A stretch of DNA of 64,000 nt from Haloarchaeobius salinus (GCF_024464185.1 NZ_JANHAU010000002.1:930001-994000), one strand, 5' to 3'. Shown: positions 16,563 to 25,769, counted from the stretch's first letter. Translations and numbers: made by a program. The notes: generated by a model not told the origin, from the letters alone.

Positions 16563-17957
16563 TCACAACACCGACCCGGGCGATTGCGGGTATTGGATGA
16601 TCGTTATCTCCTCGTCAGAGTTAGCAGGCACGTCGTGGGATAATTCGTCGACGAAGAGTAACCCCTTCACAGCGACTGAGCCCAGTACGTCGTCCGGGGA
16701 TTCGACGTAGTCATCAGTCGAAGTCCGTTTCACGAATGCCATGTACTCCAAGAGCTCCCGTAACCCAGTTGCGACGTAATCGATATTCTGCGTGTACTTC
16801 ACTTCGCCGAGGAACACCTGTTCAAGCTCGCTCCCGCCAGTCGTTGTTTCCCGGTATCGTTCAAGGACGATATCGGGACGACCACCCCATAACGAATCAC
16901 TGCCGCCTCGGCCAAGAAGCGTCTCGGAGAGCGTCTGCCAGCGCGACAGTACCTCGTTCATTCTGTAGAGGTACCCATCGGACTCGACATCTTCTGCATC
17001 GATTGACTCGTTGAACGTGAGGCTCTCACCGGTCGAATCGTGCGACAGAACGAACCGTGACCCGTCGTACTCCCACGTCGCAATCGTCGACGGGTTGTCC
17101 CGACCCTCAGTCAACACTCGGTACTCCACACCGTCGTAGGCATCCAGAACCTGGAACACCCAGTACAACTCAAACAGTGTCTCCGCGTTCTCCGGCGCGA
17201 TGAGCGTGTGATTCAAAATTTCACGCGCCTCGGTACTGTCCAACTCGTAGTTCATCAACTGACGGTACCGATCCAAAAGCACTGCCGCGTCCTGGTAGAA
17301 CTGTGAGCGCGAGCGCTTGACCGATTCGACCGTTCGGTCCGTGAGATCAGCATCACGGACGTCGACGCGCTGTAAGTAGATGTTCTGCTCGTAGATCCGG
17401 TCAAGCATCTCCGCAGCCGATTCCGCGTCTCGGCCTTCTACGCTGGTCTCCGATGTTACCCACGCGTCCAGCCAGTCGTACCCTTCGGGGTTGGCCAGCG
17501 CGTAGGCGAGGTCATCGGTGACGATGTCGTGGATGACGGTCAGTAGCCGCTTGAGGACGAGATTCTCGTCGATGTTGTAGTGCTCTTCTGGCTGTCTGCA
17601 GACGAACACCGGCTCGTCTAACTGTCCCGCGCGTGCCCGCGTCTTCACCGTCTCCTGCCAGTCGATCTGCCCGCGAATCTCACCGCGATGTTCGAACGAT
17701 TCAGCGGACGTCGTCGTCTTCATCCGTCGAATCCGGTCCTCCAACTGCCGCATGAAATCCAGCACACCAACTTCGGCGGCGTCCTCCTCGGCATCAGTCA
17801 AGACGAAATGAATCCGCAGTAACGTCTCGATGTCGTCGATATCCAGTTCAGCGTGTGCTGACCCGATCACTCGGTCGAAGCGCACTCCCTTACGCAGGTA
17901 CGTGTGGAAGTCGTCGGCGATCTTGTCCAGTAACGCCTCCTCAGTCGTCTTCACCAT
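16563..17957 (-). CDS. mcrC: McrC-like nuclease subunit of a type IV restriction system
   Basis: 464 residues. GGRPDIVLERY followed by FLGEVKYTQ gives a D...ExK catalytic set near residues 380-405, the layout of McrC. The N-terminal two thirds are helical and lack other recognisable motifs. The gene starts six bases after the stop of the McrB-like gene on the same strand, the normal McrB-McrC order, so the two should form one complex in which the GTPase drives translocation and this subunit cuts. The sequence is diverged from Escherichia coli McrC, so the name rests on position and nuclease motif. Confidence 0.75.
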   Translation of the reverse strand: MVKTTEEALLDKIADDFHTYLRKGVRFDRVIGSAHAELDIDDIETLLRIHFVLTDAEEDAAEVGVLDFMRQLEDRIRRMKTTTSAESFEHRGEIRGQIDWQETVKTRARAGQLDEPVFVCRQPEEHYNIDENLVLKRLLTVIHDIVTDDLAYALANPEGYDWLDAWVTSETSVEGRDAESAAEMLDRIYEQNIYLQRVDVRDADLTDRTVESVKRSRSQFYQDAAVLLDRYRQLMNYELDSTEAREILNHTLIAPENAETLFELYWVFQVLDAYDGVEYRVLTEGRDNPSTIATWEYDGSRFVLSHDSTGESLTFNESIDAEDVESDGYLYRMNEVLSRWQTLSETLLGRGGSDSLWGGRPDIVLERYRETTTGGSELEQVFLGEVKYTQNIDYVATGLRELLEYMAFVKRTSTDDYVESPDDVLGSVAVKGLLFVDELSHDVPANSDEEITIIQYPQSPGSVL

Positions 17958-17963
17958 CGTGAC

Positions 17964-20597
17964 TTACTCGCCCCCGCTCCGCTGCAGGTCAACCTGGAAG
18001 AAGTCACGTGCGACGGTCCACAACTCACCCGCCTCGTCGTCGACAATCGCGTCAAGCCTCCCGAGTAGGCGCTCTAACTCGTTCCGCCGCAATCCCTCTA
18101 GTTGCGGGAACACGTACATGATGATCGGCGACACGTAATCCGCAGCGTCCATCGACGGAGCAACCGCGACGTATTCGTAAATATCCTCCACGATAGCCGG
18201 TCCAATTGCTCGCTCTTCGTTCACCGCGCGCCAGATTCGCCCCACCGGTTCGTAGTGATGCTCTGCTTCCGGCACATCTCCATTCGCTGCCCACACTGCG
18301 ACATAGTCCGCGACGAGTGCCTCCAGTTCAGAGTCATCACCATCGTCGCGGGCAGGGAGTTCGGGTATCCCGACCGGGACGAACGCCCAGCGCCGCATGA
18401 ACGCGTAACTCATCTCGTACAGTGACGTCTTATCGAGCGTATTCATCGTCGCCAGCATCCGCCAGTCCTCCGGAATGTAGAACCGGTTCGCCCCGATTTC
18501 TTCGTGACGCCGCGACGCGTCGAAAATCTGGATCGGCGCACCGTCGGAGTCATCGAACGGAAGGGTGACGCTCTCCCCGGTCAACGCCGAGAATAACGAG
18601 CCGAACGCCTTGTCGATATCCGCCCGATTGAGCTCGTCGATAATCAACCACTCATTCGCTGGTGTTCCGCTCTCGTCACGGTGGAACCGATCCAGCACGA
18701 CACCGGGCTCAAATTCCAACGTGTTCTGCGTCGTCGTCTGATACCCGCCCACCGTATCGAACGTCGACCAATCAGCCGACGCCGTCACGAGCTCGTACTC
18801 ATCACTCCCGACAGTCCCCTCACATACTTGCCGCGCCAGTTTCGTCTTCCCCGTCCCCGGTGGCCCGAACAACAAGACGTGGTTCCCGTTCGTCAATGCC
18901 TGCTCGACCCGTGTCTGTATCCGCTCCCACTCCGTGTCCGGGAAATGCAGTCGTCCCTGGGTAACCGTGACCTCCGAGTCCCGGACTTCAAGCTCCTCCG
19001 CGAACTCCTCGTACCGCGTCACCTCGCATAACTCCAGCACCCGCTCGTACTCACGCTCGGTGAGCTCCGTGATCACGAAGCTATTATCAGAATCGACGAG
19101 CCGGCTCCCCTCCAACTCGGCGTCCGACTTCACATCACGCCAACTCGCACCGTCTAGCGACTCGTCCCACTGGACCGTGATCCCCTGGCCGGTATCCGCG
19201 TCACCCGCTTCCGTAGGCTCTTCGTGCAACCCACGCACCACGTGCGCTCGCCCAACGACTTGCTTCACCGGCGAAATCTGATACACGACTGCTAAATCAC
19301 CCGGCTTCGCAGCTCGGTACGCGTCTTGATTCCGCCGCGTTTCCCCTGCTGGACTCGTCACCTGGTAAAACGACTCACCACCTTCGTGATGCCAATCAGT
19401 CGCCTCAGCATTCACCCAGAAGTACTGCGTATTCCCCTCACGCTCCGGTAGCTCTACCCCAGCGACGTCGAGTAAATATGCACCCGCTTCCGGAGTCAAG
19501 TGACACAGATACGCCTGGATCACGTCTCCATTCTCACTCAACGGGTACCGGGTCTTCTCCTGACGAATCTCCGGATCCAATAACCCATCCCGCACCTCGT
19601 CCAGCGAGACCGGCTCTGGGAGTCGCTCTGTCGACACATCAACGAAGAAATGCTGCTCGTCGTCGAAGTCGTCTCGATACGCTTCCGTCTCGACGACCGA
19701 GCACGCACGGATCTCCCCGTTGGCGTAGTGGAACACGACATCGCCCGGCTCCAACACCGTGAGGTCACGCTGCCACTTCGTATCCGTCGAGCGGAGATAC
19801 TCTCCTTCCAACTCCTCGTCGTGCGTCTGATTCACCCAGTAGAATGCGACGTCGTCCGACACCTCCGCTAACGCCTCTAGATCGATTTCGTTCGAGGAGA
19901 GCAGGTCCCCCCAACTCCAGATCATCGTCTGGACGTGGAGCATCGACGGATCCTCCACTCGGCCCTGCAGCTGCACTAAGAGTTCCCGACACGCCTCATT
20001 CAGTTCCCGATACTGCTGCGCGTCAAACCCTTGATTCACCTTATAGTCCGCGAACTCTCGGAAGAAATTCCGCATCTCCTTCCACTTATAGTGAATATAC
20101 TGGTCTGGGTGGACGAACATCAGCAAGCACGTACCGAGGGCAAGAAGCGACCCCGGGGCAGTCTCATCCTCAACCTCGGCGTAATATTCACGGAACTGAT
20201 CTAACCGTTCGACAATATCCTCATCCGGGTTGAGGAAAAATGAGAGTAACTCAGCAGTCGCCTCCGGATCGTCCGCGGAAATATCCTTGAACTCCTGCCA
20301 CGCGACCCCTCCATTCTGACCGCCACCGAGCATATACACCGGGATCTTCGCATCGATTGCAACCGACTCATCGAGCACCTCAATCAGTACCGGGATGTCC
20401 CCCGCCGACAACGCAGTGACGTCGTGATCAGTTACGAACTCGTCGTGCAGGTGCTGCTGGTACGTCCACTTCCACGTCTCCCACCCAACCGACGAGTCGG
20501 CTTCTTCCTCGTACCCGCCAGCGTCCCACACCTCGACAAAGCGATCAAGAAGACCATCTACGTTCCCGAAGGCGATTTCGGCACCAGTATCACTCAT
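17964..20597 (-). CDS. mcrB: McrB-like AAA+ motor with two EVE-like recognition domains
   Basis: 877 residues. After an N-terminal helical region (1-245) two EVE/PUA-type domains follow: one begins VAFYWVNQTHDEELEGEYL (about 250-390), the second QYFWVNAEATDWHHEGGESF (about 391-520). EVE domains are known readers of modified bases. The C-terminal motor has Walker A LLFGPPGTGKT (575-585), Walker B LIIDELNRADIDKAFGS (from 651) and MNTLDK (718-723), equivalent to the McrB guanine-specificity signature MNTxDR, then FMRRWAF with the arginine finger. It should recognise modified foreign DNA and power cutting by the adjacent McrC. Two EVE domains in one chain may broaden or pair recognition. A perfect palindrome lies 38 bases upstream of the start. 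Confidence 0.9.
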   Translation of the reverse strand: MSDTGAEIAFGNVDGLLDRFVEVWDAGGYEEEADSSVGWETWKWTYQQHLHDEFVTDHDVTALSAGDIPVLIEVLDESVAIDAKIPVYMLGGGQNGGVAWQEFKDISADDPEATAELLSFFLNPDEDIVERLDQFREYYAEVEDETAPGSLLALGTCLLMFVHPDQYIHYKWKEMRNFFREFADYKVNQGFDAQQYRELNEACRELLVQLQGRVEDPSMLHVQTMIWSWGDLLSSNEIDLEALAEVSDDVAFYWVNQTHDEELEGEYLRSTDTKWQRDLTVLEPGDVVFHYANGEIRACSVVETEAYRDDFDDEQHFFVDVSTERLPEPVSLDEVRDGLLDPEIRQEKTRYPLSENGDVIQAYLCHLTPEAGAYLLDVAGVELPEREGNTQYFWVNAEATDWHHEGGESFYQVTSPAGETRRNQDAYRAAKPGDLAVVYQISPVKQVVGRAHVVRGLHEEPTEAGDADTGQGITVQWDESLDGASWRDVKSDAELEGSRLVDSDNSFVITELTEREYERVLELCEVTRYEEFAEELEVRDSEVTVTQGRLHFPDTEWERIQTRVEQALTNGNHVLLFGPPGTGKTKLARQVCEGTVGSDEYELVTASADWSTFDTVGGYQTTTQNTLEFEPGVVLDRFHRDESGTPANEWLIIDELNRADIDKAFGSLFSALTGESVTLPFDDSDGAPIQIFDASRRHEEIGANRFYIPEDWRMLATMNTLDKTSLYEMSYAFMRRWAFVPVGIPELPARDDGDDSELEALVADYVAVWAANGDVPEAEHHYEPVGRIWRAVNEERAIGPAIVEDIYEYVAVAPSMDAADYVSPIIMYVFPQLEGLRRNELERLLGRLDAIVDDEAGELWTVARDFFQVDLQRSGGE

Positions 20598-20634
20598 GTA
20601 TCGATGCTATCCCAAGCAACCCGCATAAGCGTAC

Positions 20635-20660
20635 TTCCGACATGGAATTCCGTGTCGGAA
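20635..20660. promoter_or_regulatory. 26-bp palindrome upstream of mcrBC, probable operator
   Basis: TTCCGACA (20635-20642) and TGTCGGAA (20653-20660) are exact reverse complements; the ten-base centre contains GGAATTCC, itself a palindrome. It sits directly upstream of a weak TATA-like CTTATG element (minus strand, about 20623-20628) of the gene starting at 20597. Position and symmetry suit a dimeric repressor or activator. A terminator for the neighbouring minus-strand gene is excluded by orientation, because that gene ends on the other side at 20720. Confidence 0.55.
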
Positions 20661-20719
20661 TTCAACTCTCTCCTCCCCCTGGTGGCGACACCCTGCTAAT
20701 TGGAACAGACGCGGCTTGC

Positions 20720-21325
20720 TTACTCGGACGAGTCAGAATACCAGTTGTCAGACAGCATGTCCTTCGGATCGAATCCCCTGGGAGTTTCGACCGCGTCGTA
20801 GGGTTGGAACAAGGACGAATCGTCGATCATATCGTGTTCAACTGCCGCTCGTATCTCCGGTAAATTGAGAAGCGCTCCAGTTTCGAGTTTGCGTTTAATC
20901 CGGTCTCGCTCGTCCGCTGGAAGGCCATACCGCAAATCAAGGTTGAAGTCGGTCAATTCCTGTCTCTCATTCAGACTCTTCTCAATACCATTTCTGAGCA
21001 GCTGACGGAACCGATCATCAGTCGTATACCCATCCGTATCTGGAGCATGCTCGCAAAGTCGGAATAGGAAGGCAATCGCGTCTTCAGCGGCCTCGAAAAC
21101 CTCCTCGTGTGCCTCACCGTCCTCGATTGCGACCTGTGAGACATCGGTTTCACTGAGCCCGTTTACCAGGTACGGGAAATCGTAAATTGCGTTCCGGGTA
21201 CGGTCGCGGATTCGTTTCCGCGCGTTGCGCTCGCTTCCCTCCTGCAAATTCTTCCGGCCGTTCAGGTAATCTCGATCATCCGTCGTCAGTATTCCTCGCT
21301 TCCGATCTGGCGTAACCATACTCAT
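20720..21325 (-). CDS. Conserved haloarchaeal protein (DRKRGILT...DRxYL family)
   Basis: 201 residues. The opening TPDRKRGILTTDDRDYLNG and the block ERNARKRIRDRTRNAIYDF match a family I remember from many haloarchaeal chromosomes, plasmids and proviruses; its function is not known to me. The rest is helical and charged. A clear TATA box (AATATAAATAG, minus strand, 21345-21355) lies about 25 bases before the ATG, so the transcript should be leaderless. It is separated from mcrB by 122 bases and is divergent from the next gene. Nucleic-acid binding is likely from the many Arg/Lys in the first 45 residues, but unproven. Confidence 0.7.
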   Translation of the reverse strand: MSMVTPDRKRGILTTDDRDYLNGRKNLQEGSERNARKRIRDRTRNAIYDFPYLVNGLSETDVSQVAIEDGEAHEEVFEAAEDAIAFLFRLCEHAPDTDGYTTDDRFRQLLRNGIEKSLNERQELTDFNLDLRYGLPADERDRIKRKLETGALLNLPEIRAAVEHDMIDDSSLFQPYDAVETPRGFDPKDMLSDNWYSDSSE

Positions 21326-21344
21326 TTCTAATTACGCTTATTCT

Positions 21345-21355
21345 CTATTTATATT
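21345..21355 (-). promoter_or_regulatory. TATA box for the gene starting at 21325
   Basis: The minus strand reads AATATAAATAG, one of the best archaeal TATA matches in the window, centred about 25 bases upstream of the start codon. Confidence 0.6.
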
Positions 21356-21470
21356 CTAACCCAAATATTCGTCATCGGTTTCCGGTGACAACATTCTGGA
21401 ATCGAATATGGCGGCCCCCCGGGAACTCCCAATCGCGGTACCGGCACACAACCACAACCGCCACCCAACC

Positions 21471-21932
21471 ATGTCAGACAAGAAAGACATCCCCGACCGA
21501 TTCAAAACGACTTCCCAGCGGTTCGGGAATGACCGAGACCCAGAAGACCCGTTCGACAACCCACTCTACCCGCGCCCACACGAGCTAGCTGCTGCTCTCG
21601 CTGACACAGCGCACCTCAACGAGAAGGAAGCGAAAGCCTTCGTTCACGGACACTTGGATCGTGATCTGCTATCGGACGAGCAGCTTGCAGAACACCACGA
21701 CTTCGAAAACGCAGCGAAATTCAGCTCCTACGAACTCCAAGGAAAGCACTACGTCGCGGAAGCCATCTGGATCTACGAACTGATAGACGCCTACCGTCAC
21801 CCCCCGATACCGGACGAATGCGCCGAATGCGGTCGAACGCTCGGCGCGACCTTCGTCGGCGACCTCGACAAAGACCCGCAATCCTTCCGCTGCCTGGACT
21901 GCGCAGGCGTTGATCCAGACGACATCCCGTAA
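21471..21932 (+). CDS. Small protein with C-terminal zinc ribbon
   Basis: 153 residues from ATG 21471 (MSDKKDIPDRFKTT); an upstream in-frame ATG at 21408 would add 21 residues of low-complexity sequence and is less likely. The first half is helical and acidic (ELAAALADTAHLNEKEAKAF), and the end carries CAECGRTLG and FRCLDC, two Cys-x2-Cys knuckles of a zinc ribbon. Such fusions usually bind DNA, RNA or protein. It lies 118 bases before the C2H2/HTH gene on the same strand and may belong with it. No family name is recognised. Confidence 0.65.
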   Translation: MSDKKDIPDRFKTTSQRFGNDRDPEDPFDNPLYPRPHELAAALADTAHLNEKEAKAFVHGHLDRDLLSDEQLAEHHDFENAAKFSSYELQGKHYVAEAIWIYELIDAYRHPPIPDECAECGRTLGATFVGDLDKDPQSFRCLDCAGVDPDDIP

Positions 21933-22050
21933 CAGACACGAGATCATGAGCACGACGCATACCGGATAAACAGCCACAAAGAGCGCCTCCGCGCGTCAAC
22001 AGCAACAGCTCCCGGATACCCACCTGTTATCCCGACAACCCTGGCCACAC

Positions 22051-23502
22051 ATGCCTGACAAAACACCTGCAGTAGACTTCGCCTGCCCATACGAGTCGTG
22101 TCCGTATCGCGCACCGACAGAACGTCAAGTACGCTCGCACATCACGCACGCCACGCACGGCCCGCACGATGACGTGAACGGCTACACCATCGGCGTTGAC
22201 GTCCCTGCAAGCAACGGGCAAACGCACTCTTACGAGAATACAAACAAAGTACAACTTGGAGAGACACGATTAGAACACATCACTGACGAGGTCCCCATCG
22301 CTAAACAACTCATCCTACAGACGGCGTACAACAACCCTGAGGCATCCTACACCGAGATCCATGACCTAATCCGTTCCGAGCGAGTTGAGTATTCCCTTTC
22401 CGTCGTTCGAAGCACAATTAAACACTACGTCGAACAAGCCCCCGCTCAGTCTAACGCCTCCGATTCCCCACAGGCTCCCAGTGAGACGACCGGCGAGTCC
22501 GCTGAGTCAGATCGGGTTGACTATCCCATCGTAGGTATCAACCCCATGAGTGCCACGCCATTCGACGATCAATCCCCCAACCTGGACGAAAACGGGTGTC
22601 CCTCTACTGGCGGGACCACGTCCGAGTCAGCAAACTCCGACCAGCCGTCACGCAGTACGGATGGACCAGATCAAGCAGCACCTGCTGAGACTTCCGCAAC
22701 AGACACACCAGAGATAGACACCGCGTTTCCGTACGATGTCGAGGCAATTCCGGACTACTGGAGCTCAAAGCCAACAAAAATCATCGCCGCACACGAAGCG
22801 CTCGATGCGGAAAGCCGGGCCGAGATCCACGAACTTCTCACGCAAGAACACGGCATGGATATCTCGAAATCACTCGTGGAGAAAGTCCTCCACGGGTGGG
22901 GACAAGAGACCCTGAGCGACTTAACAGACCACGAACAGCGCGCCATCAACGCAATCGTCGACAAAGACGACACTGAAACGCTGGCAGACATCGCTACCCG
23001 GCTGGACACCAGCAAAGGCTGGTTGACATTCCTGAAGTACATCTACCCCCACATTGTGGTCGCAGAAGGCGGGACCGTGTCCGAGCGGCAAACCGAGTAC
23101 GACCTGTCGAACGCCCCCTTCGACATCGACGGGACTCTCGACGCAGACGCATGGACGGAGATGCAACGCGTCATCATTAGTGCCCACCAAGCCCTCGACC
23201 ATTCCACGGACCGAGAACTCCAAACCAAACTCGCCGACATCGGAATTCAGGTCTCAAAGGGTCAGATTCAGGGGACCCTCTCGGAGTACAGCGGGATCGA
23301 CCGTCGCCAGAACCAACTCAAAGCAAAAGAGAAGACGTACGACGATCTCAACGACCGACAGCAAACCGCCGTCGATATCCTCGCCAACGCACCACCTGGG
23401 GCCACCATCACGGGCCTCGCTGACACGGTCGCCGAAACGAGACGCTACCTCTACGATATCAACGACCGATTCCACCACGTCGTCGAAACCCGTCGAGAAT
23501 AA
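22051..23502 (+). CDS. C2H2-like zinc finger protein with repeated helix-turn-helix units
   Basis: 483 residues. FACPYESCPYRAPTERQVRS followed by HITHATH forms a C2H2-like finger near the N-terminus. A Ser/Thr/Asp-rich linker covers about residues 130-225. Several helical units then resemble small HTH domains: ASYTEIHDLI (about 100, before the linker), SRAEIHELLTQEHGMDIS, ETLADIATRLDTSKGWLTF, DRELQTKLADIGIQVSKGQI and TITGLADTVAETRRYLYDI. This looks like a DNA-binding protein with four or five HTH copies, possibly a regulator of the island; no named family comes to mind. Codons and GC are normal for the window. Function is inference from the fold only. Confidence 0.65.
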   Translation: MPDKTPAVDFACPYESCPYRAPTERQVRSHITHATHGPHDDVNGYTIGVDVPASNGQTHSYENTNKVQLGETRLEHITDEVPIAKQLILQTAYNNPEASYTEIHDLIRSERVEYSLSVVRSTIKHYVEQAPAQSNASDSPQAPSETTGESAESDRVDYPIVGINPMSATPFDDQSPNLDENGCPSTGGTTSESANSDQPSRSTDGPDQAAPAETSATDTPEIDTAFPYDVEAIPDYWSSKPTKIIAAHEALDAESRAEIHELLTQEHGMDISKSLVEKVLHGWGQETLSDLTDHEQRAINAIVDKDDTETLADIATRLDTSKGWLTFLKYIYPHIVVAEGGTVSERQTEYDLSNAPFDIDGTLDADAWTEMQRVIISAHQALDHSTDRELQTKLADIGIQVSKGQIQGTLSEYSGIDRRQNQLKAKEKTYDDLNDRQQTAVDILANAPPGATITGLADTVAETRRYLYDINDRFHHVVETRRE

Positions 23503-23675
23503 CGCCTCACTCCCCAAACGCCACCCCACGACAACCAGCATCACACAGGTTGATAACCGCCGTTTGAACAGCTGGCCGTCGCGGCTCGTTACGACGCTCT
23601 GTGACTGTGACCACCGCTCTGCCAGCAATCCCCATCGAACCCTGACAGACTCAGAACGTGCCGAGACGACACACC

Positions 23676-23963
23676 ATGGACCGGATCAGCCGCGATTTTA
23701 CCCGTGCCATCTACGAGAACTTCGAAGCCCTCGCCGAACGCGCCCGCGACCAACTCCGCGACTGCCACTACGGCCAACCCAACGGCTGCCCCGCCTGCAC
23801 CTTCGACGAACACTGCGGCAACGACAACAAACCCCTCCTCCGCGCCTCCGCCATCGACGTCCTCAACCAATTCCTCGGTGCAGAAGATCGAGAAGACCTC
23901 GCCGAACACCTCCCCGACGACGAACACGGCAGCGACCGCCGCCCCTACATCTTCTACTTCTGA
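23676..23963 (+). CDS. Stand-alone cysteine cluster like the C-terminus of DUF1998 helicases
   Basis: 95 residues from ATG 23676; an in-frame upstream GTG would add six. The core has C-HYGQPNG-C-PA-C, then H-C-GNDNKPLLR and SAIDVLNQFL. This matches the end of the DUF1998 domain found in DrmB and in MrfA-type helicases (DxC...GCPxCI...CGNxNxxLDKxxA), where four cysteines bind a metal. Here the motif is not attached to a helicase, so the gene is either a minimal family member or the tail of a lost helicase. The flanking bases keep no helicase motifs. It is convergent with the EVE-like/NucS gene, with only 13 bases between them. Confidence 0.6.
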   Translation: MDRISRDFTRAIYENFEALAERARDQLRDCHYGQPNGCPACTFDEHCGNDNKPLLRASAIDVLNQFLGAEDREDLAEHLPDDEHGSDRRPYIFYF

Positions 23964-23976
23964 AACAGGATCTGGA

Positions 23977-24855
23977 TTACGTCACTTCCAGACTAGGATT
24001 GAGTTTCAATCGGTACAAATCAACATTATCGTCCGCTACTGCCCGCTTCACCCGTGTAGAGAAATCCTCCGCAATCAGGATACCACGCACCTCTTCCTGA
24101 GTCTCCCGCTTCAAATCATTCATATATCCCTTGATCTGACCAACTGCATTATCGCCTGCCTCGCCCTTTTTCAGCTCGACAACTACCCAACCATCCGAAT
24201 CTTCCGCGAGGATATCGATATCACCAACAGGAATCGGAGATTCATGCTCTGTAACCGTGAGATCACTATCTATTTTCTGAAGATTTCTCATCGCCCAAAC
24301 ATGCATATCGTCCTCCGATGATCCTAGCGAGATCGTCGATTCAATTTCCTCAGTCGGAATCTCTGGTGCTCGATTCACCGCCGCTTTGAGATCCTCTCGG
24401 GAACCACCAAAGCTAGCCAACGTAGCTGGCGTATAGACCTGAGGGCAGTTAGAGGGTAGTTCATCCTTGGATACTGGAGTGCCCCAGTCATACCATCTGA
24501 CATTTCGATGGTATCGATGGTCATCGAACGGCAGGTTGGGATGTTTTACGTATTCCGGCTCACTGACCTCACCAACGCCCACTACCAGCCCCTTCGGATT
24601 CGGTGCATAGACGATCACCGTGTCGCCTTCGCGCATTCCATCTCCCCGTTTTGTTTTCCCCAGAAAACGTGCCACTTGACGGCCAGCACCTGCGTCCTTG
24701 CTTTTCTCCACAATCTCCTCTGCGCTTTGATCTTGGAAATCACCAATCGAGCGTGCCCACCCGACCGTGACAATGTCCTGTTCAAGCCAATCAATAGCTA
24801 ACGACCCACCATGGCCGGCAGTCATCCGCCACCAATTGTTCTCTTGATTTGCCAT
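23977..24855 (-). CDS. EVE/PUA-like domain fused to NucS-type endonuclease
   Basis: 292 residues. The N-terminal half (WWRMTAGHGG, IVTVGWARSIGDF, VGVGEVSEPEY) has the pattern of EVE/PUA-type domains that read modified bases. The C-terminal half matches the DUF91/NucS (EndoMS) nuclease: VGDIDILAEDSDGWVVVELK followed by GDNAVGQIKGYMNDL, supplying D, E, K and Q catalytic positions. NucS alone cuts mismatched DNA; joined to a base-reading domain it is more likely a modification-dependent restriction enzyme, as argued for other EVE fusions. A single gene, start ATG 24855, with AT-rich DNA before it. Slightly lower GC than neighbours. Confidence 0.75.
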   Translation of the reverse strand: MANQENNWWRMTAGHGGSLAIDWLEQDIVTVGWARSIGDFQDQSAEEIVEKSKDAGAGRQVARFLGKTKRGDGMREGDTVIVYAPNPKGLVVGVGEVSEPEYVKHPNLPFDDHRYHRNVRWYDWGTPVSKDELPSNCPQVYTPATLASFGGSREDLKAAVNRAPEIPTEEIESTISLGSSEDDMHVWAMRNLQKIDSDLTVTEHESPIPVGDIDILAEDSDGWVVVELKKGEAGDNAVGQIKGYMNDLKRETQEEVRGILIAEDFSTRVKRAVADDNVDLYRLKLNPSLEVT

Positions 24856-24972
24856 AGCGCGAAGAACTTGTAGAACTCATTTAAATGTGAATGTACAGAC
24901 ATCCGAAATAGTACTATTCCAGTACGATTGCGAGCAAATTAGCAATAAATCAATCCGGGTAAACGTTATACA

Positions 24973-24989
24973 GTAGCTGGTAGCTACTT
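24973..24989. promoter_or_regulatory. 7-bp inverted repeat in the 24.9 kb divergent region
   Basis: AGTAGCT (24973-24979) and AGCTACT (24983-24989) flank GGT. The repeat lies 23-39 bases before the GTG at 25012, next to two candidate TATA elements (about 24964-24972 and 24992-24998), so it is a likely operator for that gene. Confidence 0.45.
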
Positions 24990-25011
24990 TGGTTATAGTT
25001 GGGATATTATC

Positions 25012-25626
25012 GTGAGTGAGAAAGTCACCGCTGGAAATCAAACTGAGTCAGAGGAAGCAGACGGGTCTCAAGTCGATGAAACCCCGGACCTCCGGCCTTC
25101 CCGTCAGCAAGAGCGTGACCATTCCCCGGATGCGTACTCCTCGGGGTACGATTCGTTTGGTGAGACCCGCGTCGGCATAGGGAGTGCTGGCGGAAAGGTA
25201 GAGAAACTCATCCGGCATAATGAAGGCCGGCATCGTTCCGACGGCGATCACAGCACCCGTGAAGCAGTCCGCGATAAGGTTCGTGTGACGGAGGCGTTCT
25301 GCTCTGCTCTCGATCTCCCCACTCACCAGCAACAAGCGGCAGTTACCGCAATGACGACGATGAATCTTGATCGGTTCGGTCGGCAGAAACGCCTGTCAAA
25401 AGTTGCTCTCGCCACGATCAAAGTCGCCGTCGAGTGGGACCGATTTAATCGGATTCCTGATGAGGCCTTGCCGGACCTTGATGCCGACCGACTCCCACCG
25501 CGGATGCTGGAACAAGACGAGTTCCAAACGCTGCTGGAGGAACAAGAGGTTTCAAAATCCGATCTGTACAGCGTCTCACAACTGGTCAAACGCGAACTCA
25601 AAAAACACGACCACTTCCCACTGTGA
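25012..25626 (+). CDS. Conserved haloarchaeal protein of the type annotated RNA polymerase subunit epsilon
   Basis: 204 residues from GTG 25012. The first 85 residues are acidic and low complexity; the conserved part is KVRVTEAFCSALDLP, then NLDRFGRQKRLSKVALATIK. This arrangement (conserved Cys, then FGxQ, then KVALxxIxxxV) recalls haloarchaeal proteins annotated as DNA-directed RNA polymerase subunit epsilon, whose role is not established. That link is memory of a pattern, not a search. An inverted repeat in the promoter region suggests regulated expression. It might equally be a cyclin-fold or HTH protein. Confidence 0.5.
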   Translation: MSEKVTAGNQTESEEADGSQVDETPDLRPSRQQERDHSPDAYSSGYDSFGETRVGIGSAGGKVEKLIRHNEGRHRSDGDHSTREAVRDKVRVTEAFCSALDLPTHQQQAAVTAMTTMNLDRFGRQKRLSKVALATIKVAVEWDRFNRIPDEALPDLDADRLPPRMLEQDEFQTLLEEQEVSKSDLYSVSQLVKRELKKHDHFPL

Positions 25627-25769
25627 CTGCCGCTTCCCGCCCGCTGCAGTCGCCAACGAAGTCTCACTGGGCAAAGATCACCCCCTTTTCCTGCCAATAA
25701 ATGCACAAGAGGAATCATATATGAATTTGAAATGATCGAAGGGCATTTTCTTTTAAGTATTCCCTGCGA

